This document shows positions 17,505 to 27,337 of a DNA stretch of 64,000 bases, piece after piece. The stretch spans positions 558,001-622,000 of the forward strand of contig NZ_LT907980.1 in assembly GCF_900215155.1 (NCBI RefSeq). Reading direction: 5' to 3'. This DNA is from Marinobacter sp. LV10R510-11A. Its GTDB lineage: Bacteria > Pseudomonadota > Gammaproteobacteria > Pseudomonadales > Oleiphilaceae. Position 1 is the first letter of the stretch. The number at the start of each line of letters is the position of its first letter. The notes under the pieces are model-generated. The model was not told the DNA's origin and did not search any database. It saw only the letters and a list, made by a program, of their open reading frames with translations. The position numbers were made by a program, and so were the translations under genes.

Positions 17505-19955
17505 TCAGGACGCAACGGGTGCGCCAAATTTCGGTACGTGGCCACGGTTTTTCGGGCGGGTTTGCTTGCCGAGGCGCAACGCGTTCAGCACCACAATTAA
17601 CGAACTAATCGACATGCCGATGGCTGCAAGCCAAGGGGGAACCAGGCCGGCGGCGGCGAGAGGAAGGGCGCAGACATTATAAACAAGTGCCCAGGTCATA
17701 TTCTGGCGAATGACTCTTTTTGTGCAGCGGCTGGTATCGATCGCCTCTACCAATTGCATGAGCTGGCCATTAAGCAATACTGCGTCTGCCTTTAGCTGGG
17801 TAAGATCTGCCGCAGTGCCCATGGCAACTGAGATGCCAGCTCCAGCCATGGAGGGGAGGTCGTTAAGGCCATCCCCCACCATCATTACCTGGTGACCTTC
17901 CGATTTCAGTCTCTTCAGAACATCTAGCTTTTGTTCCGGTGAGGCCTGGCCGATCGCTTCATCAATACCGAGCATGTCGGCAATCTGACGCACATGGCCA
18001 GATCGGTCGCCACTCAAAAGGAGTGTGCGGATGCCGGCATCCTGCAAGGCTTTGACTGCCTGTGCGGCGTCGTCTCTAGGTTGGTCATCGAGCCGGAAGC
18101 TGGCCAGCCATTCGTTTTCTGAAGCTAGCCAGATCTCCATACCCGAGTGTGATTCAGACTCTGGCACCGGTGCGTGTGTATGTTGCGCAACGAAGTCTCT
18201 GTGGCCTATGAAAAAAGACTGATCAGCGAAACTTCCCGAAAGCCCACCGCCCAAATGGTTGCTTACATGATCAATAGCGGCCGCTGGCCAATCATGGAAG
18301 ACCCGGGCAATCGGGTGTTCCGAATGCTGTTCTAGGCCTGCGGCTAGTCTTAGGTAGGTGTCTTTATCTTCACTGCCGACAATGCGAGTATCAATTAGGC
18401 TTAGTTCGCCGCGGGTCAGCGTACCTGTTTTATCGAAAACCACCGTATCTATGGCATTCATCGACTCTAGGGCGTGACCCCGGGTTGGCAAGAAACCCAA
18501 GCGCCGGAGCTTGACCGTGGCGGAGGTGATTGCGGTGGGCGTGGCCAGAGACAGTGCACAAGGGCAGGTCACCACAAGCACCGAAAGCGTAATATCAAAC
18601 GCGTTATCTGCCCCTGCCAACCACCATCCGATCCAGACGATGGGGGCAAGTATGAGCACCCGCCCAACAAACTTGCCCGCAATACGGTCTGCCATGCGGG
18701 CCACGGGCGGTTTTTCTGATTGAACGCGATCCAGTATCCGCAGAATGCCCGAAAGGCGTGTCTGAGCGCCGGACTTCTCCACCTGAACGTCTAGCGGATT
18801 TTCTCCATTGATGCTTCCGGCATGAACGATATCCCCGGGTACCCGGGTTTCCGGTAGATACTCACCGGTAAGTGCGGCTTCGTTAAGGGTCGATTGGCCA
18901 CGGAGGATAATACCGTCAACGGGCAAGGTTTCCCCCGGCCGGATTCTAACCACGTCACCCAGCTTCACCTGATGAGCCGGTATAACCTCCGTGTGTTCCT
19001 CGGTTACCCGTGTAGCCACCGTAGGGTGGAAGCCGGCCAACGCATTTCCGGTGAGGCCTGCGCGGTACCTGGCTTGAACTTCTATGTAGCGCCCCAGCAG
19101 CAGGAAAAAGGTAAACATACACACGGATTCAAAATACACTTCTTCACCGCCCATAACAGTTACCCAAGCACTGGCCAGATAGGCAAGGCCAATCGCAATG
19201 GCAACCGGTACGTCCATGGTGAGGTGGCGGGTTTTGATATCACGCAGAGCGTTACGGAAAAACGGCCCTGCGCTATATAGCACTACCGGCGTGGCTACCA
19301 GCAGGCTGAACCAACGGAAAAACGCCACAAACTCGGGGGTGAGACCACTGATCAGTTCGAGGTAAAGGGGAAAAGCCAACATCATGCTCTGGAAGGTGCC
19401 GATACCCGCAACGGCCAAGCGAATCAACATGGATCGGTTTTCGGATTTTAGCTGATCTTCTACAGCATCGGATTGATAAGGGCGGGCGGTGTAGCCTATC
19501 TCATGAACAGCAATCAGCAGGCTGCTAAGGCTGGCTTTATCCTGCGCCCAGACGAGCCTTGCCCGTTGGGTGGTGTGATTCACTGAGAAGGAGAGTACGC
19601 CCGGTTGCTTCTTCAAGTGGTTTTCGAGCAACCAGATGCAAGCTGCGCAGGTAATGCCGCCAATCAGAAGCTGAGCTTCCTGGCCGCCTTTAACGGGAGA
19701 AACAAAGGCTTGCTGAACCAGAGGATGATCCAATTCCCGGAGCCGATCGAGTTCGGCGCCGGTTAGTTTTCGGGGTGTGATAGCCGCTTCGGTACGCAGT
19801 TGATAAAAACCCGCAAGGCCTTCTGTGTGTATGATGTTGCACACAGCCTTGCAGCCTTCGCAGCAGAAAAACCGGGCTTGCCCGTCGATCTGAAATGTAA
19901 TTGGCGGCTCCCCGGTAGCCGGTTCGCCGCAATGGAAGCAATCCTGGGGTTTCAC
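17505..19955 (-). CDS. ccoI: Copper-translocating P-type ATPase CcoI (FixI)
   Basis: An 816-residue P1B-type ATPase delivering copper to cbb3 oxidase. It starts with a Cys-rich zinc-like module (CFHCGEP, FFCCEGCKAVC) typical of FixI/CcoI, followed by a heavy-metal domain with GITCAACIWLLE, membrane spans, the CPC ion-binding motif (TCPCALSLATPTAI), the phosphorylation motif DKTGTLT and the hinge GDGLNDLPSMAGA. All catalytic motifs are intact. The ATG at 19955 overlaps the ccoH stop by four bases. Confidence 0.95.
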   Translation of the reverse strand: MKPQDCFHCGEPATGEPPITFQIDGQARFFCCEGCKAVCNIIHTEGLAGFYQLRTEAAITPRKLTGAELDRLRELDHPLVQQAFVSPVKGGQEAQLLIGGITCAACIWLLENHLKKQPGVLSFSVNHTTQRARLVWAQDKASLSSLLIAVHEIGYTARPYQSDAVEDQLKSENRSMLIRLAVAGIGTFQSMMLAFPLYLELISGLTPEFVAFFRWFSLLVATPVVLYSAGPFFRNALRDIKTRHLTMDVPVAIAIGLAYLASAWVTVMGGEEVYFESVCMFTFFLLLGRYIEVQARYRAGLTGNALAGFHPTVATRVTEEHTEVIPAHQVKLGDVVRIRPGETLPVDGIILRGQSTLNEAALTGEYLPETRVPGDIVHAGSINGENPLDVQVEKSGAQTRLSGILRILDRVQSEKPPVARMADRIAGKFVGRVLILAPIVWIGWWLAGADNAFDITLSVLVVTCPCALSLATPTAITSATVKLRRLGFLPTRGHALESMNAIDTVVFDKTGTLTRGELSLIDTRIVGSEDKDTYLRLAAGLEQHSEHPIARVFHDWPAAAIDHVSNHLGGGLSGSFADQSFFIGHRDFVAQHTHAPVPESESHSGMEIWLASENEWLASFRLDDQPRDDAAQAVKALQDAGIRTLLLSGDRSGHVRQIADMLGIDEAIGQASPEQKLDVLKRLKSEGHQVMMVGDGLNDLPSMAGAGISVAMGTAADLTQLKADAVLLNGQLMQLVEAIDTSRCTKRVIRQNMTWALVYNVCALPLAAAGLVPPWLAAIGMSISSLIVVLNALRLGKQTRPKNRGHVPKFGAPVAS

Positions 19956-20467
19956 CCTTGCGCGGAGCCTTTTGAGCGCATGTGAAGCTTACTATCTGTA
20001 GGTAACTGAGCCTCTCCCTTGAGCCTCCAGAGGTTATCTGGTCCGCGGAGCTCGTAATACCAGCGCCCATCTATGTCGTCCAGCATGGTTCCAGTGTAAT
20101 GGCCGTTGCCATCGCTCCGGAACTGAATGGTACGGTCGTTCTGGGCCAACGTTGGGTGGAACAGATTGAGTACTAGGTAAGGGAAATCCGCGGGGCCTTG
20201 CTCAGTGCTAACCGTCAGCAGGATGGCTCGGTTTTCAAACGCCAAATCAGCGTTCACGCCCAACTCCGTGGCCTTCAAGTCACGGGCTATCTCTTGGTTG
20301 ATTGCCCGGCCTTCCTTCGAATAATCATCCGAAACCATCGTGTCATCCATGTTCGCGGCAACAACGAGCATAAACGTACTAAAAATAATCGCGGCCAGTG
20401 GGGCTATGGTCAGAAACCAGAACCAAGGCTGGCGATACCAGGGTGCTACGGGAACTTCTTCATTCAT
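19952..20467 (-). CDS. ccoH: FixH/CcoH family protein
   Basis: A 171-residue membrane-anchored FixH-family protein required for stable cbb3 oxidase assembly. One membrane span occurs near the N-terminus (FWFLTIAPLAAIIFSTFMLV), then a periplasmic beta domain containing LNLFHPTLAQNDRTIQF and RWYYELRGPDNLWRLKGE. Start 20467 (MNEEVPVAPWYRQPWFWF) is preferred because FixH proteins begin shortly before the WYRQPWFW-like stretch; starts at 20482 and 20512 are in frame but only add non-conserved residues. It lies between ccoG and ccoI. Confidence 0.88.
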   Translation of the reverse strand: MNEEVPVAPWYRQPWFWFLTIAPLAAIIFSTFMLVVAANMDDTMVSDDYSKEGRAINQEIARDLKATELGVNADLAFENRAILLTVSTEQGPADFPYLVLNLFHPTLAQNDRTIQFRSDGNGHYTGTMLDDIDGRWYYELRGPDNLWRLKGEAQLPTDSKLHMRSKGSAQG

Positions 20468-20518
20468 AATACGCAGTCTCATCTGTGTGCAGGTTGCCAA
20501 CGGTGGTCCCAAAAAGGA

Positions 20519-21946
20519 TCACTGCGTGGGGCCGACAAATCGGCTTTCGGTCTCCAGCTTCAGTGAAGCGTCCGTTTCAGACTGTGCATGGAAGATGATT
20601 TCATTGTTTGATTGCGGAATGGACTCAGGTGGTACATCTACGACGGTAGGCAGTGCTCGGTTCTCACCGCTGTCTACCGTTATCTGAGTCTGGGTCAGAA
20701 TACGAATGCCTTCCATGCCTTTAACAGCTAATGTAAAAGTCTGTGGCACCTCTGTCATATTAACGAGCTTCAAGGTATACGAGTTTTCGATTCGTCCCTC
20801 ACCGTTGAAGCTGTACAGCGTACCCCGATCTCGAAGAACATCCAGTTGGGCGGGTACACGGGTCGCCACCACAAAAATGATAGCGGATACCATGGCTGTT
20901 AACACTGCGCCGTACCCAAACGTGCGTGGTCGCAATAACTTCGACGGCTTGCCTTCCAGTTCGTTCTCGGTGGTGTAACGGATCAGTCCGCGAGGGTAGT
21001 CCATTTTGTCCATGATCTCATCACAGGCATCAATACAAAGTGCGCAACCAATGCACTCGTACTGCAGGCCATCGCGAATATCGATGCCGGTAGGGCATAC
21101 CTGAACGCATTGACCGCAGTCTATGCAGTCGCCCAAACCCACTTCCTCAGGCTTTACATCCTTCTTGCGACCACCGCGCGGCTCGCCACGGTTAGGGTCA
21201 TAGGAGACGATGCGGGTATTAGGATCAAACATCACAGACTGGAAACGCGCATACGGGCACATATACAGGCATACCTGCTCACGCATCCAACCCGCGTTAA
21301 GATAGGTTGCTACGGTAAAAAACGCAACCCAGAAATACGCCCAGCCGTTAGCTTGGAAGGTGAAAATGTCGGTAACCAGTTCCCGAATAGGATAGAAGTA
21401 TCCAATAAACGTTAACCCGGTCAGCAGCGAAATAATAAGCCAGATTATATGTTTTGCTGATTTCTTTAGCATTTTTTCGGTGGAATTCGGTGCTTTGTCC
21501 AGTTTCATCCGCTTGTTGCGGTTACCTTCAATGCGCTCTTCCACCCACATAAAGATGAACGTCCATACGGTTTGAGGGCAGGTATAGCCACACCACACTC
21601 GACCAAACAGGGTGGTAATGAAGAACAGACCAAAGGCACAGATAATCAACATGCCCGAGAGCAGGAAGAAGTCTTTGGGGTAGAAGGTAGCTCCGTAGAG
21701 GTTAAACTCCCGGGCCGGCAGATCAAAATGGATTAACGGAGCGCCGTCTAGTGTCAGCCAGACAAACAGAAAGTACATGCCCATAAGAAGCAAAAGGCTG
21801 ACTGTACGGATACGCTGGAACAGACCGGTTACTTCTTTGGCGTAAATTTTCTTCCGGCTAGCGTAAAGCTCAATCGTTTCCGTTTTATTTTCGCCCGAAG
21901 GTTCCTTGGAGGGGTCGACCTGTGTGACAGGAATTTGGTTACTCAT
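20519..21946 (-). CDS. ccoG: Cytochrome c oxidase accessory protein CcoG
   Basis: A 475-residue membrane iron-sulfur protein (RdxA/FixG/CcoG) that reduces copper for cbb3 assembly. About five membrane spans, a conserved WCGYTCPQTVW near residue 110, and two ferredoxin-type clusters (CIDCGQCVQVCPTGID and CIGCALCIDACDE), then a C-terminal Ig-like periplasmic domain. The start at 21946 is chosen over a far longer open frame (22150) because GGAGGT precedes it and the longer version would run through the end of ccoP. Confidence 0.95.
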   Translation of the reverse strand: MSNQIPVTQVDPSKEPSGENKTETIELYASRKKIYAKEVTGLFQRIRTVSLLLLMGMYFLFVWLTLDGAPLIHFDLPAREFNLYGATFYPKDFFLLSGMLIICAFGLFFITTLFGRVWCGYTCPQTVWTFIFMWVEERIEGNRNKRMKLDKAPNSTEKMLKKSAKHIIWLIISLLTGLTFIGYFYPIRELVTDIFTFQANGWAYFWVAFFTVATYLNAGWMREQVCLYMCPYARFQSVMFDPNTRIVSYDPNRGEPRGGRKKDVKPEEVGLGDCIDCGQCVQVCPTGIDIRDGLQYECIGCALCIDACDEIMDKMDYPRGLIRYTTENELEGKPSKLLRPRTFGYGAVLTAMVSAIIFVVATRVPAQLDVLRDRGTLYSFNGEGRIENSYTLKLVNMTEVPQTFTLAVKGMEGIRILTQTQITVDSGENRALPTVVDVPPESIPQSNNEIIFHAQSETDASLKLETESRFVGPTQ

Positions 21947-22032
21947 GGATACCTCCAGGTGTAGCAATAAAGCGCGAGAGGGGCCTTGCGGCTTGAGCAG
22001 ACCATGCCGGGCCAAGCGGCCCGGCTGGAATG

Positions 22033-22923
22033 TCAGTTGGAGAGGCTGTAAACGTACGCGCCTAGAATCTGGATCTGATCCTCTGAAAGCCGGCCGCCCT
22101 GGGCTGGCATCTCGTTCTGGCGACCGTGAACAACAGTCTCCTTGATCCATTTATAGGTAGAGCCATAGAGCCAAACGTTATCGGTCAGGTTCGGTGAGCC
22201 CATCGCTTGCATGCCCTTACCGTCTGCGCCGTGGCAAGCTACGCAAGCCTGAGCAAACACAGCTTCACCGGCTTCGGCCGCGTCTGCGTCTTTCTCACGA
22301 CCGCTGAAGCTCAGCACATAGTTTACCACTTGGTCGACCTGTACGTTGGTCATGCTAGGCATAACGCCTTTGGCAGGCATGTTGCCTATGCGACCATTGT
22401 GCAGAGTTTCCAAGATAGCGTCCGGTGTACCGCCCCACAGCCAATCATCGTCGGTCAGGTTGGGAAAGCCAACCTGACCGCGTGCGGCAGAGCCATGGCA
22501 CACGGAGCAGTTGTTGGCAAACAGGCGCTGACCAATCTTCAGTGCGTCTTCGTTCTTTGCCAGTTCGGGTACCGGAGTCCCGCCGTACAGGGCATAGATT
22601 TCGCCGTACTTTTCATCAGCAGCTGCAACTTCTGCTTCCCACTGATTGGTGGATGTCCAGTTCAGCAGGCCTTTGTAGTTGCCCAGACCAGGGTACAGAG
22701 CCAGGTAGCCAAGGGCGAAAATGCAGGTTGCTGCGTACAGGTAAAACCACCACTTGGGCAGCGGGTTATCATACTCTTCGATGCCATCGAAGGAGTGGCC
22801 CGTGGTGCGTTCGGTTTCTGCATCGGTTGTCTGACTCTTACGAGTGGCGAACAATAGCCACCAGCAACCGAAGACCGTACCGAGCATGATCACACTGATC
22901 CAGATGCTCCAGAACGTAGTCAT
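22033..22923 (-). CDS. ccoP: cbb3 cytochrome oxidase diheme subunit CcoP
   Basis: A 296-residue subunit III. A membrane anchor at the N-terminus and a second span (WWFYLYAATCIFALGYLALY) lead into two cytochrome c domains with heme-binding CSVCH (about residue 140) and CVACH (about residue 227), each followed by an axial Met (NMPAKG and EMPAQGG). It receives electrons from soluble cytochrome c and passes them to CcoO. Its ATG overlaps the ccoQ stop by four bases. Confidence 0.96.
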   Translation of the reverse strand: MTTFWSIWISVIMLGTVFGCWWLLFATRKSQTTDAETERTTGHSFDGIEEYDNPLPKWWFYLYAATCIFALGYLALYPGLGNYKGLLNWTSTNQWEAEVAAADEKYGEIYALYGGTPVPELAKNEDALKIGQRLFANNCSVCHGSAARGQVGFPNLTDDDWLWGGTPDAILETLHNGRIGNMPAKGVMPSMTNVQVDQVVNYVLSFSGREKDADAAEAGEAVFAQACVACHGADGKGMQAMGSPNLTDNVWLYGSTYKWIKETVVHGRQNEMPAQGGRLSEDQIQILGAYVYSLSN

Positions 22924-23105
22924 TGTTTTTTCTCCGTTTTTTCCTGTTCAAGAGTACGCTTATCAACCTCGTCATCATCGAACGGCAGGTGGGCTGCTTC
23001 GTCGTTCGCCTGTTTTCGGTGGGCGCTAAACGCCCACCAGATGATGCCGATGAATACCACTATCAAGATAAGAGTCTGGACGCCGCGTAAGTCGTTAATA
23101 TCCAT
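22920..23105 (-). CDS. ccoQ: cbb3 cytochrome oxidase subunit CcoQ
   Basis: A 61-residue small subunit: one membrane span (LILIVVFIGIIWWAFSAH) and a charged acidic/basic tail. Start 23105 (MDINDLRG) is preferred to a longer frame reaching 23201, which would overlap ccoO by about 90 bases. CcoQ stabilises the CcoN-CcoP interaction. It sits between ccoO and ccoP in the canonical order. Confidence 0.9.
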   Translation of the reverse strand: MDINDLRGVQTLILIVVFIGIIWWAFSAHRKQANDEAAHLPFDDDEVDKRTLEQEKTEKKQ

Positions 23106-23109
23106 CAAA

Positions 23110-23718
23110 TCACCGTTTGTCTGAAAGCACGGTGCCCAGCTGCTGCAGATATGCGAGCAGGGCTTCGATTTCAAACTTGCCTTCCAGTTCACCCGCTGCA
23201 CCAGCGATCTGCTCGTCCGTGTAAGGCACGCCCAGCGTCTGCATGGCGGACAGCTTGGCTGCAGTGCCTTTATGATTTACCACGTCTTCGAACAGCCAAG
23301 GGAAAGCAGGCATGTTGGATTCAGGAACCACGCTGCGCGGGTTGAACAGGTGCTGGCGTTGCCAGGCATCTGAGTAACGACCACCGACACGGGCGAGGTC
23401 TGGACCCGTGCGCTTGGAGCCCCAAAGGAAGGGGCGATCGTAGACAAACTCGCCCGCAACGGAATAGTGGCCGTAGCGCTCGGTTTCTGCGCGGAACGGA
23501 CGGATCTGTTGGGTGTGGCAGACGTGACAGCCTTCACGGATGTAGATGTCACGGCCTTCCAGTTCCAGTGCTGGCAGAGGCTCAAGGCCCTCGATGGGTT
23601 CGTTGACGCTCTTCAGGAAGAACAGCGGTACCACTTCCGCAAGAAAGCCACCACTTATGGTCAGGATGATAAGAACCATCATCAGGCCAATATTTTTTTC
23701 GACAATATCGTGTCTCAT
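23110..23718 (-). CDS. ccoO: cbb3 cytochrome oxidase monoheme subunit CcoO
   Basis: A 202-residue membrane-anchored cytochrome c. After an N-terminal span the heme-binding CHVCH lies in [17 protein letters not shown] (about residue 67) and the axial Met in [28 protein letters not shown] is characteristic of CcoO/FixO. It lies 14 bases after ccoN, in the same transcript. Confidence 0.96.
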   Translation of the reverse strand: MRHDIVEKNIGLMMVLIILTISGGFLAEVVPLFFLKSVNEPIEGLEPLPALELEGRDIYIREGCHVCHTQQIRPFRAETERYGHYSVAGEFVYDRPFLWGSKRTGPDLARVGGRYSDAWQRQHLFNPRSVVPESNMPAFPWLFEDVVNHKGTAAKLSAMQTLGVPYTDEQIAGAAGELEGKFEIEALLAYLQQLGTVLSDKR

Positions 23719-23732
23719 TTGCTCTCTCTCCG

Positions 23733-25163
23733 TTACGCCGCTTGAACTGCCGCATTGTTCTGGGCAACCGCTTCTTTCTGACGCACGGTCATGTATACGT
23801 TGTAGGCCATGATCAGCATACCGGTCAGGAAGATGACGCCGCCGAGGAAGCGCACAAAGTAGCCTGGGTAGGATGCTTCAAGAGATTCTACAAAGCTGTA
23901 GGTGAGGGTGCCGTCGTCGTTGACTGCACGCCACATCAAGCCCTGCATGATGCCGTTTACCCACATAGCTACGATATAAAGCACGGTGCCGATTGTTGCC
24001 AGCCAGAAGTGCACGTTGATCAGGCTTACGCTGTACATTTCTTTCAAGCCCCAGAGTTTCGGAACCATGTGATAAATAGCGCCGAAGCTGATCATTGCAA
24101 CCCAGCCGAGTGCACCTGAGTGTACGTGGCCGATCGTCCAGTCCGTGTTGTGGGACAGTGCGTTTACAGTCTTGATCGACATCATTGGGCCTTCAAAAGT
24201 GGACATGCCGTAAAACGACAAGGAAACCACCAAGAAGCGCAGGATGGGGTCAGTACGCAGTTTGTGCCAAGCACCTGACAGGGTCATCATGCCGTTGATC
24301 ATGCCGCCCCAAGACGGTGCAAGCAGAATCAGGGACATAACCATGCTGGCAGTCTGGGCCCAGTCGGGCAGCGCCGAATAGTGCAGGTGGTGCCCACCGG
24401 CCCATACGTAGGTCGCAATCAGTGCCCAGAAGTGAACGATCGACAGACGATAGGAGTAAATCGGACGTTCGGCCTGCTTGGGAACAAAGTAGTACATCAT
24501 GCCCAGGAAGCCTGCGGTGAGGAAGAAGCCTACCGCGTTATGGCCATACCACCATTGCATCATGGCGTCGGTTACACCGGCATAGGCCGAGTACGACTTA
24601 AAGGCACTGACCGGCAACGCCAGGTTGTTGAAAATATGCAGCACACCGATGGTGAGGATAAACCCGCCATAGAACCAGTTGGCAACATATATATGTGGCG
24701 TGCTTCGCTTGGTAATAGTGCCGAAGAACACAAAACCGTAAGTAACCCAGACCACTGCGATCAGGATATCGATGGGCCACTCTAGCTCCGCATATTCTTT
24801 GGTGCTGGTGAGGCCCATTGGCAGTGTAATGGCTGCTGCAACAATGACAGCGGTCCAGCCCCAGAAGGTGAAGGACGCCAACTTGTCCGAAATCAGGCGT
24901 GTTTGGCAAGTGCGCTGAACCACGTAATACGACGTGCCAAGCAGGGCGCTACCACCAAAACCGAAAATGACGGCGTTGGTATGCAGAGGTCTTAGGCGAC
25001 CAAAGTGGGTGAAGGGGAGGTCGAAGTTGAGAGAGGGCCAGACCAGTTGTGCTGCAATCAACACGCCCAGTGCCATACCAACAACACCCCATACCACTGT
25101 CATGATGGCGAACTGCCTCACCACCTTATAGTTGTATGTCAGGTTCGGATTTTGTGTGCTCAT
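23733..25163 (-). CDS. ccoN: cbb3 cytochrome oxidase catalytic subunit CcoN
   Basis: A 476-residue heme-copper oxidase subunit I of the C family with about twelve membrane helices. Histidine ligands are visible in [11 protein letters not shown] (low-spin heme), [29 protein letters not shown] (copper-B pair) and [13 protein letters not shown] (heme ligands). It catalyses oxygen reduction at low oxygen coupled to proton pumping. It is first gene of ccoNOQP-GHIS, with two FNR/ANR-like boxes about 70-100 bases upstream of its ATG. Confidence 0.97.
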   Translation of the reverse strand: MSTQNPNLTYNYKVVRQFAIMTVVWGVVGMALGVLIAAQLVWPSLNFDLPFTHFGRLRPLHTNAVIFGFGGSALLGTSYYVVQRTCQTRLISDKLASFTFWGWTAVIVAAAITLPMGLTSTKEYAELEWPIDILIAVVWVTYGFVFFGTITKRSTPHIYVANWFYGGFILTIGVLHIFNNLALPVSAFKSYSAYAGVTDAMMQWWYGHNAVGFFLTAGFLGMMYYFVPKQAERPIYSYRLSIVHFWALIATYVWAGGHHLHYSALPDWAQTASMVMSLILLAPSWGGMINGMMTLSGAWHKLRTDPILRFLVVSLSFYGMSTFEGPMMSIKTVNALSHNTDWTIGHVHSGALGWVAMISFGAIYHMVPKLWGLKEMYSVSLINVHFWLATIGTVLYIVAMWVNGIMQGLMWRAVNDDGTLTYSFVESLEASYPGYFVRFLGGVIFLTGMLIMAYNVYMTVRQKEAVAQNNAAVQAA

Positions 25164-25205
25164 AGCCTTACCAATGGGTTCAATGTGGGGAATTATGCGG
25201 GCGCA

Positions 25206-25211
25206 AGTATG
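25206..25211 (-). promoter_or_regulatory. Candidate -10 box of the cco promoter
   Basis: CATACT on the minus strand matches four of six bases of TATAAT. If used, transcription would start near 25199, placing the nearer FNR/ANR box at -41.5, the activating position. A second candidate CATAAT lies at 25192-25197. Confidence 0.35.
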
Positions 25212-25233
25212 GGGAAAGCATTAGCTGTTTGCA

Positions 25234-25247
25234 ATGACGTGGATCAA
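25234..25247 (-). promoter_or_regulatory. FNR/ANR-like box 1 upstream of ccoN
   Basis: TTGATCCACGTCAT on the minus strand is a nine of ten match to TTGAT-N4-GTCAA, a common variant of FNR/ANR sites. Low-oxygen activation of cco operons by FNR/ANR is well known. Spacing to the candidate -10 fits a class II activator. Confidence 0.55.
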
Positions 25248-25250
25248 CTC

Positions 25251-25264
25251 CTGACATCCATCAA
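25251..25264. promoter_or_regulatory. FNR/ANR-like box 2 upstream of ccoN
   Basis: Plus-strand CTGACATCCATCAA (minus TTGATGGATGTCAG) again matches nine of ten consensus bases. Its centre is 17 bp farther upstream than box 1. Two boxes in tandem are not unusual for cbb3 promoters. Confidence 0.45.
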
Positions 25265-25334
25265 CTGTGCCCGAATCAGCAGCATAGCGCTCTTCCGACA
25301 CGCTTTGCAGCAGATGCCCTATGATAGCCCGTAG

Positions 25335-25366
25335 TTGATCAAGTTGAGCTTGGCAAACTTGATTAA
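25335..25366. repeat. Inverted repeat between ccoN and the diguanylate cyclase gene
   Basis: TTGATCAAGTT (25335-25345) pairs with AACTTGATTAA (25356-25366) with one G-T mismatch, across a 10-base loop. It lies 38 bases beyond the diguanylate cyclase stop. It is AT-rich and has no clear T-run, so it may be a weak terminator or a protein-binding site. Confidence 0.4.
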
Positions 25367-25403
25367 GAACAAAAAATGCAACATTGATTCAAAAATAACT
25401 ACT

Positions 25404-27230
25404 TTAACCCTCAGCGGTAGCGGTTTGGTTGCGCCCCCGGGCCTTCGCTTCATACAGCGCTCTGTCTGCTCGCTCAAAAAATTCTTGCTGATCCTCGCCT
25501 GGTCGCAGCGAAGCAATGCCCGCGCTCATCGTAAGTTGCACAGTTGCGCCGTTTGGAGCCTCAACAACGGTGTCGTGAAGGTCTTCCAGCAGGGCCTTGC
25601 ATACTTTTTTCGCACCTTCAATGTCGGTGCCCGGTAGCAGTAGCGCAAACTCTTCACCGCCATACCGGATCGTAATATCCCGTGGGCGTTTTACATGCCG
25701 GGACAAAATATCTGCAATGAGTTGCAGGCAGGTGTCGCCAAAGCCGTGGCCCCAGGTGTCATTGACGGCTTTAAAGTGATCGGCATCGAGCAAGCCCAGT
25801 GATAGCGGTTGGCCGGTTCTGCGTGCCTCAGCACACAGCTCGGGCAGAATATTATCCATGTGACGCCGGTTATAAAGGCCGGTAAGGGGATCGTTAAGAC
25901 TAAGAGTCGCGAGCTTTTGATTGGCGTTTTCTAGTTCCCGCATAGTAGAGCGCAGCTGAGCGGTGCGTTCGTGCACCCGGAATTCCAAGTCAGTTCGGGC
26001 TTCCTGCTCTACCTCGAGTAGCTTGTCGTTCAGAAGTCGCCAGCGCTGAACCATGGCGTAGTTCAGCAGAATGACCTGGCCGCCGATAGCCACCTGCATC
26101 AGCGACTCCCGAGCTAAGAAGTCTGGCAGGTAGCCGAAGGCCGCTGAGGCGTAAATTACTGCCCCAACGGCCATGATCGCCCACGCAAGAACGTACCATT
26201 TTGCCGGCTGGTAGCCTTGATGCCACCGGCTTATGGCGATGATGGAAAGGATGAATATGATGATTAGCGCGAGCGCAGTATTGAAAAGGATGGCCTGGCT
26301 GTATGGGAGTAGTAAGGTCAGCCCAGTAAAGCCAGCGCATATCCAGATAATGGCTTTCAGTGTTTTGTCTGCACGAGTGCGCTGTTTTATTTCAAGGAAC
26401 GACCGCCCGAACAAGGTCATGGCCAAAGCACACAATATGAGGGTCAGTGGAATGGAAGTGTTCGCGAATTCCGGGCTATCAGGCCAGAAATACTGATTAG
26501 CAAAACCACCCATGGCAAACAGAAAAAGCCCCATGGCACCCATGTAAAAGGCGTTGTGCAGGTAATAGATGGTTCCGGAGCTGAAAAACAGAAGGAGATT
26601 GAAAATGGCGAGCACCAGAATTGCGCCATAGAACAGGCCGTGGGTGAGTGCCAAGTGATTGCTTTCAGTAACTAGCTCAGCGGGAGTTTGCAGAATCAAT
26701 GGGATGTTCACAGCGCCACTACTGTGTACGCGCATGGTAATAGAGCGAGTTTCGCCGCTGTTGAGTAGGATCGGCAGAAGGAAGTATCTGTAGTCTAAGG
26801 CCCTTGTGTTAAAGGGTTGCCGATCACCGGTTACAAGAGTGTCATTAGGATCGTTGCCCTGCCAAAACGTAACCTCATCCAGTAGAGGGTAGTTCAGATT
26901 GAGATACCACAGCTGGCGCTCATTGGCGTTATTTTGGACATTCAACCGTACCCAGTAAACTGAGCTTGTTTGGCTGAAAACCAAGTCGTGCCCGCGGGAG
27001 GGTGTCCATTCTAGGCTTTTCGGCAGTTCATCCGGCTGGGTTGCGCTATGAGCCGGGTCGCCTGGCGATGTTTGGTGATAGCACACATAGTACATCAGTG
27101 AGTTGCGCGCCTGGGGATCGCTGGCATCCAGCACCGGGCACCCCGACACCGGCAGTGTTGCCTGTGCGAGGGCCAATGCGGGAACCGCACAGCAGGCCAG
27201 AAGAAAAAGCAGGCGCGAAAAATGTGACAT
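25404..27230 (-). CDS. Membrane diguanylate cyclase with 7TMR-DISM sensor
   Basis: A 608-residue c-di-GMP synthase. A signal peptide is followed by a periplasmic 7TMR-DISM extracellular domain (about residues 30-185, with SSVYWVRLNVQNN), seven membrane helices (about 195-390), a short coiled coil and a GGDEF domain (about 430-605). The active-site motif is GGEEF (RYGGEEFALLLPG), and an RxxD inhibitory site (RPRD) lies five residues before it, so product inhibition is expected. The remaining signature LNDPLTGLYNRR is intact. Ligand of the sensor is unknown. Confidence 0.92.
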   Translation of the reverse strand: MSHFSRLLFLLACCAVPALALAQATLPVSGCPVLDASDPQARNSLMYYVCYHQTSPGDPAHSATQPDELPKSLEWTPSRGHDLVFSQTSSVYWVRLNVQNNANERQLWYLNLNYPLLDEVTFWQGNDPNDTLVTGDRQPFNTRALDYRYFLLPILLNSGETRSITMRVHSSGAVNIPLILQTPAELVTESNHLALTHGLFYGAILVLAIFNLLLFFSSGTIYYLHNAFYMGAMGLFLFAMGGFANQYFWPDSPEFANTSIPLTLILCALAMTLFGRSFLEIKQRTRADKTLKAIIWICAGFTGLTLLLPYSQAILFNTALALIIIFILSIIAISRWHQGYQPAKWYVLAWAIMAVGAVIYASAAFGYLPDFLARESLMQVAIGGQVILLNYAMVQRWRLLNDKLLEVEQEARTDLEFRVHERTAQLRSTMRELENANQKLATLSLNDPLTGLYNRRHMDNILPELCAEARRTGQPLSLGLLDADHFKAVNDTWGHGFGDTCLQLIADILSRHVKRPRDITIRYGGEEFALLLPGTDIEGAKKVCKALLEDLHDTVVEAPNGATVQLTMSAGIASLRPGEDQQEFFERADRALYEAKARGRNQTATAEG

Positions 27231-27337
27231 CAGTAATTTCCGAAACTATTAGAGCCCGGAGTGTAGCGAACGTACACAATCTATACTGTTAAACACTTTA
27301 AAATTATGCGAGTCGTCACAGGCTAAATGTATTTAGG

